A stretch of 35,749 bases of DNA from Marinosulfonomonas sp. (GCA_026984915.1 JALSRG010000095.1:1-35749); one strand, 5' to 3'; counted from the first letter of the stretch, positions 1 through 8,193 are shown. Notes: generated by a model from the sequence alone, not told the origin. Numbers and translations: made by a program.

Positions 1-126
1 GACGTGACATTCCCCAAGCGTCTGGGTCACCCGGAGGAATTTGCCGCCCTCGCGAAAACCATCATCGAAAACGACTATCTGAACGGCGATGTGATCCGGC
101 TTGATGGCGCGCTGCGAATGCAATAG
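1..126 (+). CDS. Short-chain dehydrogenase, 3'-end fragment (3-hydroxyacyl-CoA dehydrogenase type II-like)
   Basis: The window opens inside this gene. The last 41 codons are in frame from base 1 and end at TAG. The residues ([14 protein letters not shown], then [14 protein letters not shown]) match the C-terminus of SDR enzymes of the 3-hydroxyacyl-CoA dehydrogenase type II group, where the PEEFA segment and the [13 protein letters not shown] tail are strongly conserved. Such enzymes oxidise 3-hydroxyacyl-CoA or 2-methyl-3-hydroxybutyryl-CoA with NAD in fatty-acid or isoleucine breakdown. The Rossmann motif and catalytic Ser-Tyr-Lys lie outside the window, so the exact substrate is inferred. 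The stop codon is the first TAG of a repeat copy. Confidence 0.85.
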   Translation, partial: DVTFPKRLGHPEEFAALAKTIIENDYLNGDVIRLDGALRMQ

Positions 127-172
127 GGTCAAAACCCGTCAAATCCGCAGCGCTGTTTTCCCTGCATCTCAG
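123..172 (+). repeat. Composite 3'-end repeat, copy 1 (type B core plus GTTTTCCC module)
   Basis: TAGGGTCAAAACCCG starts on the stop codon of the dehydrogenase. GCGCTGTTTTCCC follows, beginning 26 bases after the T of TAG, and then ATCTCAG. The core GGGT-CAAA-ACCC can form a 4-bp hairpin. This copy faces copy 2 (222-278) tail to tail, so the whole gap between the two convergent genes is essentially an imperfect inverted repeat. Function unknown; a terminator or a small mobile repeat are the two obvious readings. Confidence 0.7.
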
Positions 173-221
173 CAGCGCGGGCCGTTTGTGAACAGCCACT
201 GTTGACGGCGCGCCCCGAACC

Positions 222-278
222 GCTGATATTTCGGGAAAACGGCGCCAGTGGGGCCGGATGAACGGGTTTTGACCCTAG
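222..278 (-). repeat. Composite 3'-end repeat, copy 2 (type B core plus GTTTTCCC module)
   Basis: On the minus strand CTAGGGTCAAAACCCG overlaps the TAG stop of the ABM-fold gene. After 32 bases comes GCGCCGTTTTCCC and then GAAATATCAG. The 32-base spacing equals that of the copy at 13439-13494, although the two copies carry different core types, which argues that core and module belong to one element. Confidence 0.7.
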
Positions 279-619
279 TTGTGATGGGCATGGCTGTCCG
301 CTGGCGCCTGTTCCCGCAGATCCATCCCGTAATCGCGCAGAACTTCGGCAACACGCAGACGGTAGGTGGCAAATACCCCTGCCCGCCCCTCGGCCTGCGC
401 CGTGCGATGGGTTTCAAGGGTGCGCCAGGCTTTGACCGCCGCCTCATCCCGCCAGAACGAGAGCGACAACAGCGTACCCGGCCGTGTCAGGCTTTCGAAC
501 CGCTCAACCGAAATGAATCCGTCGATCTGCTCCAGATCCGCTTTCAGAGCGGCCGCGATTTCCAGATAGCGTTCGCGTTGCCCCTCGGCTGGCGTCACTT
601 CGAAAATAACCGCAATCAT
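275..619 (-). CDS. Antibiotic biosynthesis monooxygenase (ABM) domain protein
   Basis: A 114-residue protein of the dimeric alpha/beta-barrel ABM type. It opens with MIAVIFEVTPAEGQRERYLE and has the typical segment GFISVERFESLTRPGTLLSLSFW, followed by a helix (DEAAVKAWRTLETHR). Family members are small cofactor-free oxygenases or uncharacterised proteins acting on quinones, haem or peroxides; the substrate here cannot be read from sequence. Its ATG overlaps the stop of the NIPSNAP gene as ATGA, so it is the last gene of a coupled EamA-NIPSNAP-ABM operon. Its stop lies in a repeat. The C-terminus (ADSHAHHN) is histidine-containing and probably flexible. Confidence 0.8.
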   Translation of the reverse strand: MIAVIFEVTPAEGQRERYLEIAAALKADLEQIDGFISVERFESLTRPGTLLSLSFWRDEAAVKAWRTLETHRTAQAEGRAGVFATYRLRVAEVLRDYGMDLREQAPADSHAHHN

Positions 620-945
620 TCCGTGTTCCTTTTTGCATGGGGCTGTGATTCACAGGCCAGAAATATCCTGTCCTCACGATGGATGAACCGTTCCTTCTTT
701 GCAAAAGCATAATTCTCGCGCCCCAGCGGATGCGCCGCCAGACGGGCGCGATAGGCCTCGTAATCCGCCAGTGTCGGCAATGAATACACTCCGTATGCGG
801 TGGTGGCCGAGCCTTCGTGTGGTCCGAAATAGCCGATCAGATCGGCCCCGCACTCGGGGATGGCCTGCCCCCAGTTTCGGGCATATTGGGCGAATTCATC
901 GTGCTTGTATGGGTCGATCTGATAGCGAATAAAGCAAGTGATCAT
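616..945 (-). CDS. NIPSNAP family protein
   Basis: A 109-residue protein with the NIPSNAP pattern: an N-terminal strand ITCFIRYQIDPYKHDEFAQYA, a GADLIGYFGPHEGS segment, and a helix TLADYEAYRARLAAHP. NIPSNAP proteins share the dimeric alpha/beta-barrel fold with ABM proteins, so this operon encodes two related small folds. Biochemical role in bacteria is mostly unknown. The start overlaps the upstream EamA stop (ATGA) and the stop overlaps the next start, which suggests translational coupling. Confidence 0.8.
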   Translation of the reverse strand: MITCFIRYQIDPYKHDEFAQYARNWGQAIPECGADLIGYFGPHEGSATTAYGVYSLPTLADYEAYRARLAAHPLGRENYAFAKKERFIHREDRIFLACESQPHAKRNTE

Positions 946-1849
946 TTGGAATCTCCGTTAGTGGTTTGATTGAAACTGCCCGCAGACCAATTGATTAGGA
1001 CGACCCCCAGAATTGCAGCAGTAATCCCTGCAACTGCGAGCGGGGCTATACTTTCCCCCAGAAAGAACATGCCCAGTATCACGCCGACACCGGCCCGAAG
1101 ATAGCTTTGGCTGGCCACCCCCATGGCCCCGATGCTGTGCAAAAACGAAAATAGATCAACAGGGCAACGGCGGTGCAGAAAACCGACAGCACAAGGATGG
1201 CTGCAATTGCGGATGGGCTGGGATGTAACAGCCATGGCCGGTCAACGATCAACGCCAGCGGGACAAGCACAGCGCTGGCCCAGATCATCGTGCCGCAGGC
1301 CGTTGCCAGCGCACCGGTTTTGGCGAACCGTCGACCATAAAGTGCAGCACCAGCATACATCAGCGCACCAGCCAGACAGGCAAGTTGCGCAACCACCTGC
1401 CGCCCCAGCCCAGCTAGTACATCAATGCCGACAATCAGAACCACGCCAAAGCAACCAATCAGTGCTCCCAGCAGCTTTCTTTGCTCTACAGGGGCGTTAC
1501 GAAGGACGAAAACCGATATCAGATAAACAAAAACCGGCGATACCGAATTCAGAACACTGGCCAAGCCAGCCGAAACATATTGCTGGCCCCATGCCAAAAC
1601 GGTCCATGCGCCAAAGCTGTTCAGAAAGGACTGCACCAGCAGCATCCGCCAGATCCGCTTTCCGCGCGGCAGGCTTTCTCCTTTTAGCCACAACACAAAC
1701 AGCAAGAACAGACCCGCCCCAGTGACACGACAGGCGATCAGGGTCAGTGGCGGTATCTCGGTAACCGCAATCCTTATGAAGATGTAGGAAGACCCCCACA
1801 GCATCGCCAATAGCGCCAGTAGAAGAATATCTGCATTAATTTTATACAT
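942..1849 (-). pseudogene. EamA/DMT-family transporter with a single-base frameshift
   Basis: The N-terminal frame starts at 1849 (MYKINADILLLALLAMLWGS) and shows EamA (drug/metabolite transporter) hallmarks, including the start WGSSYIFIRIAV and a helical pair with SVLNSVSPVFVYL. After VALLIYFRF it leaves frame. The correct continuation (LHSIGAMGVASQSYLRAG, then FFLGESIAPLAVAG) is found one frame over and ends at 942. The break maps to the five-base A run at 1141-1145 (T run on the coding strand); one extra base would restore about 303 residues and ten membrane helices. This is either a true inactivating or phase-variable frameshift, or a homopolymer sequencing error. First gene of the operon with the NIPSNAP and ABM genes, opposite the ArsR-type regulator. 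Confidence 0.8.
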
Positions 1850-1894
1850 GATCCGTATTTCCTTTGCCCCATACTAACGAATTGAAATACTGCA

Positions 1895-1918
1895 ATGGTT
1901 CGTCTATGGTCGAACCAT
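1895..1918. promoter_or_regulatory. Inverted-repeat operator candidate at the ArsR-type start
   Basis: Perfect 8-bp arms ATGGTTCG (1895-1902) and CGAACCAT (1911-1918) are separated by 8 bases. The right arm runs into the ATG of the regulator. It lies in the 67-bp gap between divergent genes. Winged-helix ArsR-type repressors typically bind such dyads, so autoregulation plus control of the EamA operon is a reasonable inference. Confidence 0.55.
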
Positions 1919-2600
1919 GAAAGAAGGCCCCGACATCGCCCAGACTGCCGCCCTGATTGGTGATCCGGCGCGCGCCAACATGCTGGTGGCGCTGATGGAT
2001 GGTCATGCGTTGACCGCAACCGAACTGGCGCAAGAGGCGGGCGTGACCAAACAAACCGCCAGCAGCCATCTGGCGCGTTTGACCGAAGGCGGGTTGCTGA
2101 AACGCGAGGTTCAGGGGCGACACCATTATTTTCGCCTTAACGGCGCCGATGTGGGCGCCGCTCTTGAGGCGCTGATGGGGGTTTCGGCCAGCCGCACAGG
2201 CCCCCGCACCCGCCCCGGCCCACGTGATCCGGCCCTGCGCCATGCACGAGTCTGTTACGATCATCTGGCAGGCGAAATGGGCGTGCAACTCTATGAACAT
2301 GCGCAGGGCGCTGGCTGGATCAGCGGTGACGGAACCGTACTGACCCTGACCGAAGCCGGACATGCGGCCTTCTCGGAGTTCGGCATTGCCCTAGAACCTC
2401 TGCAGGAAAACCGCCGCCCGCTGTGCCGCGCCTGTCTGGACTGGTCGATGCGCCGGCACCATCTGGCAGGCGGGATTGGCAAAGCCTTGCTGCAATCCTT
2501 CTATGATCGCGGCTGGGCTCGCCGGCTGCCCGGCAGCCGGATCGTTTCCTTTACCCCACAAGGGGAAAGGGCATTTCAGGGCTATTTCAGGGCTGGCTGA
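1917..2600 (+). CDS. ArsR-type winged-helix transcriptional regulator
   Basis: A 227-residue protein. Residues about 5-85 form a winged helix-turn-helix: AALIGDPARANMLVALMDG, then LTATELAQEAGVTKQTASSHLARL (recognition helix), then the wing GGLLKREVQGRHHYFRL. The C-terminal 130 residues carry a segment with a CRAC cysteine pair (PLCRACLDW) found in the larger ArsR-like regulators, which could sense metal or redox, though that is inference. It diverges from the EamA-NIPSNAP-ABM operon and its start codon sits inside an inverted repeat, fitting a local, self-regulating repressor. No strong Shine-Dalgarno sequence is visible. Confidence 0.82.
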   Translation: MKEGPDIAQTAALIGDPARANMLVALMDGHALTATELAQEAGVTKQTASSHLARLTEGGLLKREVQGRHHYFRLNGADVGAALEALMGVSASRTGPRTRPGPRDPALRHARVCYDHLAGEMGVQLYEHAQGAGWISGDGTVLTLTEAGHAAFSEFGIALEPLQENRRPLCRACLDWSMRRHHLAGGIGKALLQSFYDRGWARRLPGSRIVSFTPQGERAFQGYFRAG

Positions 2601-2602
2601 CG

Positions 2603-2623
2603 CTAGGGCGTAGACCTATAAAC
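2603..2623 (+). repeat. 3'-end repeat, type A core
   Basis: The core TAGGGCGTAGACCTATAAAC, preceded by C, fills nearly all of the 28-bp gap between the convergent ArsR-type gene and second EamA gene. It starts three bases after the TGA stop of the regulator. It is identical to the copy after dcd (13439-13459). There is no GTTTTCCC module here. Confidence 0.7.
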
Positions 2624-2628
2624 GGCCA

Positions 2629-3480
2629 TCACCCGCCGGCCAGAACAACAACGCCGACCAGAATGACCGCCGACCAGAACAGACGATGACGCAAATGGCC
2701 TTCTTTCAACAAGAGGCTCCCCATCAGCACACTTAACAAAACGCTGAGTTCACGCACCGGAGCGACATAGACAACCGGGGTAAATGTCAGCGCGACCAGC
2801 ACCAGAATATAGGCAAGCGGATTGAAAACAGCGATGAGCAGAACCCAGAGGCGATATGTGCCCCAAATATCCCGGACAAGGCTGCGCCGTCTGTAGGCCT
2901 GTGGCGCCAGAAGAACCGATCGCCCGATACTGGAGGCATAATCAAGCAGCAGCGGCGGTATCGCCAGCGCGGAAACGGCATGGGCATCCCAAGCGGTATA
3001 GCTGCCGATCAGAAGGCCGGCCCCGATCCCGAACACAAGCGAAGTGACCGTACCCGCCGCAGCTTTTCCCCCACAGGTCAGCATAAGCACACCAAATACG
3101 ATGATCATCCCGCCCACTGCAATTTGTGGCGTCAGGGTTTCCTTCAGAAAAGCAACGGCAAATCCGGCAGCCAAAATAGGGCCGGTTGCCCGGGCAGTGG
3201 GATACACAAGCGACAAATCCCCTTTGCGATACCCGATCTGCAACAACAGGAAATATCCCAGATGCAGTGCGGCACTTACTGCAATCACCCCCAGCCGCAT
3301 CCCATCTAAAAGCACAGCTTTTGATCCGAAATAAATGGCCAGCGGCAGATAGATCAGGACCGACAGGGCAGAAAACAGCCAGATCAACTCGGGCCCAGCA
3401 TTAATGCGTTTGACAGAATAGTTCCAGGTTGCGTGACAAAATGCGGCGATCAGAACAAGCGTGAATCCAGGTGCAGACAT
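2629..3480 (-). CDS. EamA/DMT-family transporter
   Basis: A 283-residue membrane protein with about ten hydrophobic helices in two EamA repeats. The first opens with LVLIAAFCHATWNYSVKR; the pattern LSLVYPTARATGPILAAGFAVAFLKE is the typical end of the first EamA repeat and VYVAPVRELSVLLSVLMGSLLLKEG that of the second. Substrate unknown; relatives export amino acids or metabolites. Start chosen at the ATG with GAGG just upstream (MSAPGF); an in-frame upstream start would add 14 atypical residues. The 222 bases upstream, before the ABC-F gene, show no gene or clear signal. Confidence 0.85.
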   Translation of the reverse strand: MSAPGFTLVLIAAFCHATWNYSVKRINAGPELIWLFSALSVLIYLPLAIYFGSKAVLLDGMRLGVIAVSAALHLGYFLLLQIGYRKGDLSLVYPTARATGPILAAGFAVAFLKETLTPQIAVGGMIIVFGVLMLTCGGKAAAGTVTSLVFGIGAGLLIGSYTAWDAHAVSALAIPPLLLDYASSIGRSVLLAPQAYRRRSLVRDIWGTYRLWVLLIAVFNPLAYILVLVALTFTPVVYVAPVRELSVLLSVLMGSLLLKEGHLRHRLFWSAVILVGVVVLAGG

Positions 3481-3703
3481 GAGAACCTCAAAGGCGACAG
3501 GGTTACAGGCGTGCAATAGCACCCCCGTCCATCCCCCCTGGTCTTTTCGCCCTTGGGTGTCTGCCTGACCGGCTCATGACGGCGCTCGGTCCGAACCTGA
3601 CACATCAGTGGAACCCTAGCCGCACATGGATAGGTGTAAGAATTCTAGCAATTTCCCAAAAGATGTAAAGGCCGTACGGGACGGGGCGGATCGGAAACGC
3701 CAG

Positions 3704-5512
3704 TTATCCGCCTGCCTTTTCCTCCAACCTGAGCCATTCCTCTTCTGCTTCTGCCAAGGCCTGCTGGCGGTCGGTCAGGGCAAGGGTGGCTTTGTTGAAC
3801 TTCACAGGCTCTTTGCTGAACATATCCGGATCCGACAGGAATTCGGCAAGTTTGGCGATCTCGGATTCCAGGCGCTCAATGACTTCCGGCAGCGCCTGCA
3901 AGCGATGCTTTTCAGTAAAAGAAAGACCTGCATCTTTTTGTTTTGCAATGTCTTTTCTTGATTTTGACTTTTTCTTCTTTTCCGACCTGATCTGCGAAGG
4001 CATCTCTTGGCGCTGGGCCTGATAATCCGACCAGCCTCCGGGATAAGCCGTCACCCTGCCCCCGCCTTCCATGGCGATCGTTGTGGTGGCGACACGATCC
4101 AGAAAATCACGGTCATGGCTGACCAGCAAAACCGTACCGTCATATTCCGCCAGAACGTCCTGCAACAGATCAAGCGTTTCCACGTCCAGATCATTGGTCG
4201 GTTCGTCCAGCACCAGAAGATTGCTTTGCCGGGCCATGATTTTCGCCAGCAGCAGTCTGGCTTTCTCGCCGCCGGACAGTGATTTGACAGGAGCGCGCAA
4301 CTGATTGTCATCAAACAGGAAATCTTTCAGATACCCGGCAACATGGCGCGGGGATCCGCGCACCATTATCTGATCTGCCTGACCGGAAACGCGCATATCC
4401 TTGTCACCTGTCATGGTCTCCCACAGGCTCAGCTCCGGGGTCAGGGCCTCGCGGTTCTGGTCAAACACGGCCACCTCAAGGTTGGTTCCCAGAATGACCG
4501 CGCCGCTATCAGGCTCCAGTTCCTTGATCAACAGCCGCAAAAGCGTTGTCTTACCCACACCATTCGGGCCGACCAGAGCAACCCGCTCTCCCTTTTCAAT
4601 GCGCAGGGAAAAATTCCTGACAATCGGCCTGCCTTCGTAAGCCTTTGAAATATCACGCGCTTCGATCACCCGTTTGCCAGAGTTCCGACCGGCTGTGAGC
4701 GCCATCGCAGCGGCGCCCTGCCGGCGGATCATGCTGCTGCGTTCCTGCTGCAAGGCGCGCAAGGCACGCACGCGCCCCTGGTTGCGTTTGCGCCGGGCGC
4801 TGATGCCTTCCACCGCCCAGCGGGCCTCGGATTTTATTTTCCGGTCCAGTTTGTGACGGGCGATGTCTTCTTCTTCCCAGATCTTGTCGCGCCAACTCTC
4901 GAATGCGGCAAAGCCCTTTTCCTGCCGGCGCACCCGGCCCCGGTCAATCCACAATGTTACCCGCGTCAGGGCGTTCAGAAAGGCCCTGTCGTGGCTGATC
5001 AGAATATAGGCGGCCCGGCAATTCCGGAGATATTGCTCCAGCCAGGCAATGGCCACGATATCGAGATGGTTGGTCGGTTCGTCCAGCAGCATCAGGTCAG
5101 GTTCCCCGGCCAGAATTCGGGCCAGTGCCGCGCGGCGGCGCTCACCGCCCGATGCTGTGCTGACCAGGCCGGCGGGGTCAAACTTCAGCCCCTCAGCCAC
5201 CTGGTCAACCTTGTAGGATTCGCCGGGCGGCAATGACCCGGCGGCAAAATCTCCCAAAGTGGAAAACGCGGACAAATCCGGGTCCTGCTCCATGTACCCC
5301 GTCGCGACGCCAGGCGACAGGGTCCGGCTGCCTGTGTCTGGCTCAACCAGGCCCGCCATTACCTTGAGCAGCGTCGATTTGCCCGAGCCGTTCCGCCCGA
5401 CAAGCGCGACCCGATCGCCCGGCTGAACAACAAGCGAAAGTTTGTCAAATACCGGATTCCCGCCGAAGGTGAGCGAGATATCGGAAAGCTGCAAGAGTGG
5501 AGTGCGTGCCAT
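3704..5512 (-). CDS. uup: ABC-F family ATPase, Uup-like
   Basis: About 602 residues with two ABC ATPase domains in one chain and no membrane part, as in the ABC-F family. Domain 1 has Walker [10 protein letters not shown], signature SGGERRR and Walker [12 protein letters not shown]; domain 2 has [18 protein letters not shown] and [12 protein letters not shown] linker rich in basic residues joins them, and the C-terminus is a lysine-rich segment (KKKKSKSRK) plus a coiled coil ending [12 protein letters not shown], as in Uup. ABC-F proteins act on the ribosome, and Uup also binds DNA and affects transposon excision. Start at the second ATG (MARTPLLQL) follows family length; an ATG two codons upstream is equally open. 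Confidence 0.9.
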   Translation of the reverse strand: MARTPLLQLSDISLTFGGNPVFDKLSLVVQPGDRVALVGRNGSGKSTLLKVMAGLVEPDTGSRTLSPGVATGYMEQDPDLSAFSTLGDFAAGSLPPGESYKVDQVAEGLKFDPAGLVSTASGGERRRAALARILAGEPDLMLLDEPTNHLDIVAIAWLEQYLRNCRAAYILISHDRAFLNALTRVTLWIDRGRVRRQEKGFAAFESWRDKIWEEEDIARHKLDRKIKSEARWAVEGISARRKRNQGRVRALRALQQERSSMIRRQGAAAMALTAGRNSGKRVIEARDISKAYEGRPIVRNFSLRIEKGERVALVGPNGVGKTTLLRLLIKELEPDSGAVILGTNLEVAVFDQNREALTPELSLWETMTGDKDMRVSGQADQIMVRGSPRHVAGYLKDFLFDDNQLRAPVKSLSGGEKARLLLAKIMARQSNLLVLDEPTNDLDVETLDLLQDVLAEYDGTVLLVSHDRDFLDRVATTTIAMEGGGRVTAYPGGWSDYQAQRQEMPSQIRSEKKKKSKSRKDIAKQKDAGLSFTEKHRLQALPEVIERLESEIAKLAEFLSDPDMFSKEPVKFNKATLALTDRQQALAEAEEEWLRLEEKAGG

Positions 5513-5592
5513 GGGCATCAGCTACGCATCCCACGCTGCAACGTCAACTCTGCCGGAAGCATTCCCGCCGTTTTTGGCAGATCAGTGGCATT

Positions 5593-6354
5593 CTACCCGG
5601 CGAGTGACCGAAACAAGCGCCGCCGCCTGGGCGGCATGCTTCGAATTTCCAGACCGGTAAAGACATGCAAGGTATTCAGGTCATGGTCAACGACCGCATG
5701 GTCCGACACCCAGCCCCCCATTGCCAGATAGCTGCGCAACATCGGCGGCATGGAGCGCATGGCCCGTTTGAGATCCGGCTTGCGCCGCAATTTCTGGGCA
5801 AAACGGAACACGCTGGGGGCCTTTATCCTGGGCAACCAGCGCTTGGGGGCCAGATGGCGCGCCTGCAACAGCGCGAAGGCATCCAGATAGGCGGTTGCCT
5901 CACATCCCTTGAAAGAGGAACAGCCAAACAGCATTTCCACGCCTTTTTCATCGACATAGCGGGTCATCGCCCCCCAGGCGACACGCAGGATATCCGGGTC
6001 GTAAATCTGTGGATCGATACAAAAGCGGCCCATTTCCACCATGGGGCCATTGAAGGCCTTGAGGGCGGAAAGCTCGTAAAACTGGGCCGAGTAGCTGTTG
6101 CCGATCTGAGAGCCGACCGCGATCGGCAACAGTCGAAAACAACATACCAGCCGGCCGGTACGTATTTCTTCCACCAACATATGGGCGCATCTGTCATCAA
6201 ATGAATCCTGATCCAGCCCCGCAGTGCGCGTGCCATGGCTGGCCGCACCGGTGCCCGCAATAAACGTCTTGTAGCGCAGGGCCTGTGCCTTGCGTATATC
6301 CTCGGGCGTTTCTGCCAGCCGGGCTTTGTAGCGGCCTTTCTTGAGTGTCAGCAT
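5593..6354 (-). CDS. olsB: Ornithine-acyl-ACP N-acyltransferase OlsB-like
   Basis: A 253-residue GNAT-fold acyltransferase. It begins KGRYKARLAETPEDIRKAQALRYKTF and includes FDDRCAHMLVEE, VEMGRFCIDP and MLFGCSSFKG, all characteristic of OlsB, which transfers a 3-hydroxyacyl group from ACP to ornithine, the first step of ornithine-lipid synthesis at the inner membrane. Start chosen at 6354 with AGGAG upstream; the open frame extends 41 codons further but those residues are not family-like. The partner O-acyltransferase OlsA is not adjacent: the next gene on this strand is the ABC-F ATPase, 80 bases away. Confidence 0.87.
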   Translation of the reverse strand: MLTLKKGRYKARLAETPEDIRKAQALRYKTFIAGTGAASHGTRTAGLDQDSFDDRCAHMLVEEIRTGRLVCCFRLLPIAVGSQIGNSYSAQFYELSALKAFNGPMVEMGRFCIDPQIYDPDILRVAWGAMTRYVDEKGVEMLFGCSSFKGCEATAYLDAFALLQARHLAPKRWLPRIKAPSVFRFAQKLRRKPDLKRAMRSMPPMLRSYLAMGGWVSDHAVVDHDLNTLHVFTGLEIRSMPPRRRRLFRSLAG

Positions 6355-6510
6355 GGCGCCTGCTCTCCTGTTCAATTCTTCCACCTGCCCGGGATTCGGG
6401 GGCTGGCCGGAAATCGTCCTGCAAAACAACTTGCGCAAACACACCCCTTCATATGGTGCCTGCACTGTGGCACACAACCTGTAACTGCGGGATCAAAAAG
6501 GAAGACAGAT

Positions 6511-6909
6511 ATGTCAAAGCCAAACAAGACCGATGAAGAATGGCGCGCCTGCCTTTCAGAACTTGCCTACAAGGTAACGCGGCAGCATGGCACCGAGAGG
6601 GCCTTCAGCCATGATGATTTCCCCAAGGAGGCAGGGGTTTTTCATTGTATTTGCTGCGATGCCCCGTTGTTTGACAGCGCGGCCAAGTTTGATTCAGGCA
6701 CCGGCTGGCCCAGTTTTTTCAAACCGCTGCATCCGGAAAACATTGGAGAAAGCGAAGACCGCAAACTGTTCATGCGCCGCACCGAAGTGCATTGTTCCAA
6801 TTGCAACGCACATCTGGGGCATGTCTTTCCGGATGGCCCGCCACCCACCGGGCTGAGGTACTGCCTGAACGGTGTGGCGCTTCGCTTTGTGCCGGATCCG
6901 CAGGATTAA
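6511..6909 (+). CDS. msrB: Peptide-methionine (R)-S-oxide reductase MsrB
   Basis: A 132-residue MsrB (SelR domain). It reduces the R-sulfoxide of methionine in proteins using thioredoxin. Visible features: zinc-binding pairs HCICC (Cys46, Cys49) and CSNC (Cys95, Cys98), the substrate-pocket motif GTGWPSF, GHVFPDGP, and the catalytic Cys118 in GLRYCLNG. The last motif reads LNGVALRF where most MsrB have INSxxLxF, a mild variation. Start ATG at 6511 with AAGGAAG upstream. No signal peptide, so cytoplasmic. It converges on the BamE gene with a repeat in the junction. Confidence 0.93.
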   Translation: MSKPNKTDEEWRACLSELAYKVTRQHGTERAFSHDDFPKEAGVFHCICCDAPLFDSAAKFDSGTGWPSFFKPLHPENIGESEDRKLFMRRTEVHCSNCNAHLGHVFPDGPPPTGLRYCLNGVALRFVPDPQD

Positions 6910-6925
6910 CGGATTTTGACCCTAG
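6910..6925 (-). repeat. 3'-end repeat, type B core (short copy)
   Basis: On the minus strand CTAGGGTCAAAATCCG, one base different from the other type B copies. Its TAG is the stop codon of the BamE-like gene (aac-TAG) and it begins directly after the TAA of msrB, filling the whole convergent junction. No second module follows because the sequence runs into msrB. Confidence 0.65.
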
Positions 6926-7383
6926 TTGTTGCCCAGCAAATCACCCGAAGTCAGATTGCCGATATTGCCAAGAAGCTGACGGATAAAGCTGATCCCCTTG
7001 ATATTGCTGTCGGTAACACGCCGGGAAATCGGAACAACCCGACCATCTTCGAGGGTGAAGCGTTCGATGTTTTCGACAACGCCGTTCTTGTCAAAGGAAA
7101 TGGCGACCAGTTGCCGGTCGATTTCCTGCGGCTCGCGCATGCCGAAATGTTTCCAGCGGCTTTGCACGTAATACCAGCCACTGCCCTCGATAACCCCAAA
7201 GGTGGACGGGCGGCCGATTGATTCTGCCACGCTGTCACGCGTGCTGACGCCGACTGTGATATCCTGAAGCTCAGAATCAGTGGGAACATACCCGTGATTG
7301 CGATAGACAGCCGTGCAACCGATCAACCCAAACAACAAAAGGCCAAGTGCCCCAGCTTTCAATATCCTGTACAGTTCAGACAT
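6922..7383 (-). CDS. bamE: BamE (SmpA/OmlA) family outer-membrane lipoprotein
   Basis: A 153-residue lipoprotein. The N-terminus is a type II signal peptide with lipobox LIGC (Cys23). The mature part holds the SmpA/OmlA fold: HGYVPTDSELQDITVGVSTRDSV, then GRPSTFGVIEGSGWYYVQSRW, and strand segments VAISFDKNGVVENIERFTL. BamE is the small lipoprotein of the BAM complex that inserts beta-barrels into the outer membrane. It diverges from the YceD/DUF177 gene, a pairing common in related bacteria. The stop codon is part of a repeat. Confidence 0.9.
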   Translation of the reverse strand: MSELYRILKAGALGLLLFGLIGCTAVYRNHGYVPTDSELQDITVGVSTRDSVAESIGRPSTFGVIEGSGWYYVQSRWKHFGMREPQEIDRQLVAISFDKNGVVENIERFTLEDGRVVPISRRVTDSNIKGISFIRQLLGNIGNLTSGDLLGNN

Positions 7384-7466
7384 TCCCGCCCCTTGTCAGC
7401 CCTTTAATCGCCTTTTATCCGGCTTACAGAAGGAATGGCCCAGGTTCAAGAATGGAAGCAAGAAAG

Positions 7467-8066
7467 ATGAAAGAAGCCAAAACTTTGCCAAACAAGGAAT
7501 ATCGCCTGCAGGTCGCGGCATTGTCCGGGCGCAAACCGATCCGGTTTTCCATTGCTCCCTCACCTGCCATATGCCGCCAAATCGCCGAAGACCTTGACCT
7601 GAAAGCCCTGCGCAAACTGCGGTTTGCCGGGGAAATACAGGCCGAAGGCGATGAAAACTGGCGTCTGGATGCAACCCTGGGCGCAACCGTTGTTCAGCCC
7701 TGTGTTGTCACATTGCAGCCGGTAACAACACGCATAGACGAAAAGATAAGCCGCAGGTTTCTGGCGCAAATGCCCGATGATCCGCCGGAAGGCGACCCCG
7801 GAAAGAAACCGGTTTCCGGTGAGGGCACCTATGAGGTGGAGATGCCGGAAGACGAGACCATCGAAGCTTTGCAACCGGAGATAGACCTCTGGGCCATCAT
7901 GCTCGAATCATTGGCCCTGTCGCTGCCGCTCTATCCGAAAGCCGAAGATGCCGTACTGGAAAAAAGCAGGTTTGCGCCCCCGGATGCCCGGATAATGACC
8001 GATGAGGAAACCCGGCCCTTTGCTGGTCTGGCCGCGCTTCGGGACAAGTTGAGCAAAAAACAATGA
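7467..8066 (+). CDS. YceD/DUF177 family protein
   Basis: A 199-residue protein of the DUF177 family (YceD). Typical segments are LRKLRFAGEIQAEGDENWRLDATLGATVVQPCVVTLQPVTTRIDE spread over residues 45-95, and the C-terminal FAGLAALRDKL. DUF177 genes lie directly before rpmF and are linked to ribosomal RNA or L32 metabolism; the exact biochemical role is not settled. Start set at ATG 7467 (MKEAKTLPNK) by family length; an in-frame ATG at 7452 is possible. The 262-base gap downstream holds a weak terminator and the likely rpmF promoter. Confidence 0.85.
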   Translation: MKEAKTLPNKEYRLQVAALSGRKPIRFSIAPSPAICRQIAEDLDLKALRKLRFAGEIQAEGDENWRLDATLGATVVQPCVVTLQPVTTRIDEKISRRFLAQMPDDPPEGDPGKKPVSGEGTYEVEMPEDETIEALQPEIDLWAIMLESLALSLPLYPKAEDAVLEKSRFAPPDARIMTDEETRPFAGLAALRDKLSKKQ

Positions 8067-8071
8067 TGTTT

Positions 8072-8095
8072 CGGCGGGTTTTGCCGCGTTTTATT
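8072..8095 (+). terminator. Weak intrinsic terminator after DUF177
   Basis: A short GC hairpin with a four-base stem, GCGG-gttttg-CCGC (alternatively CGGC/GCCG), starts six bases after the stop codon and is followed by GTTTTATT. The stem is short, so efficiency is doubtful. Confidence 0.3.
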
Positions 8096-8165
8096 GTGAA
8101 TTCGCCCAAATCCGGCCATCCTGACTCTGAAAGAGGGCGGGATACGGAACACGGCAAGAAAACGC

Positions 8166-8193
8166 TTGCAACACGCGGGATTCGCAGTATGTT
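8166..8193 (+). promoter_or_regulatory. Candidate sigma-70 promoter for rpmF
   Basis: TTGCAA and TATGTT separated by 16 bases, in the 262-base gap upstream of rpmF. Each box matches four of six consensus positions. This would leave a 5' leader of about 130 bases, long enough to hold a regulatory structure, though none was recognised. Confidence 0.3.

Noticed and set aside
3523-3703. A small gene or promoter in the gap between the second EamA and the ABC-F gene
   Set aside because: Only short frames without ribosome-binding sites or recognisable content; no convincing -35/-10 pair.
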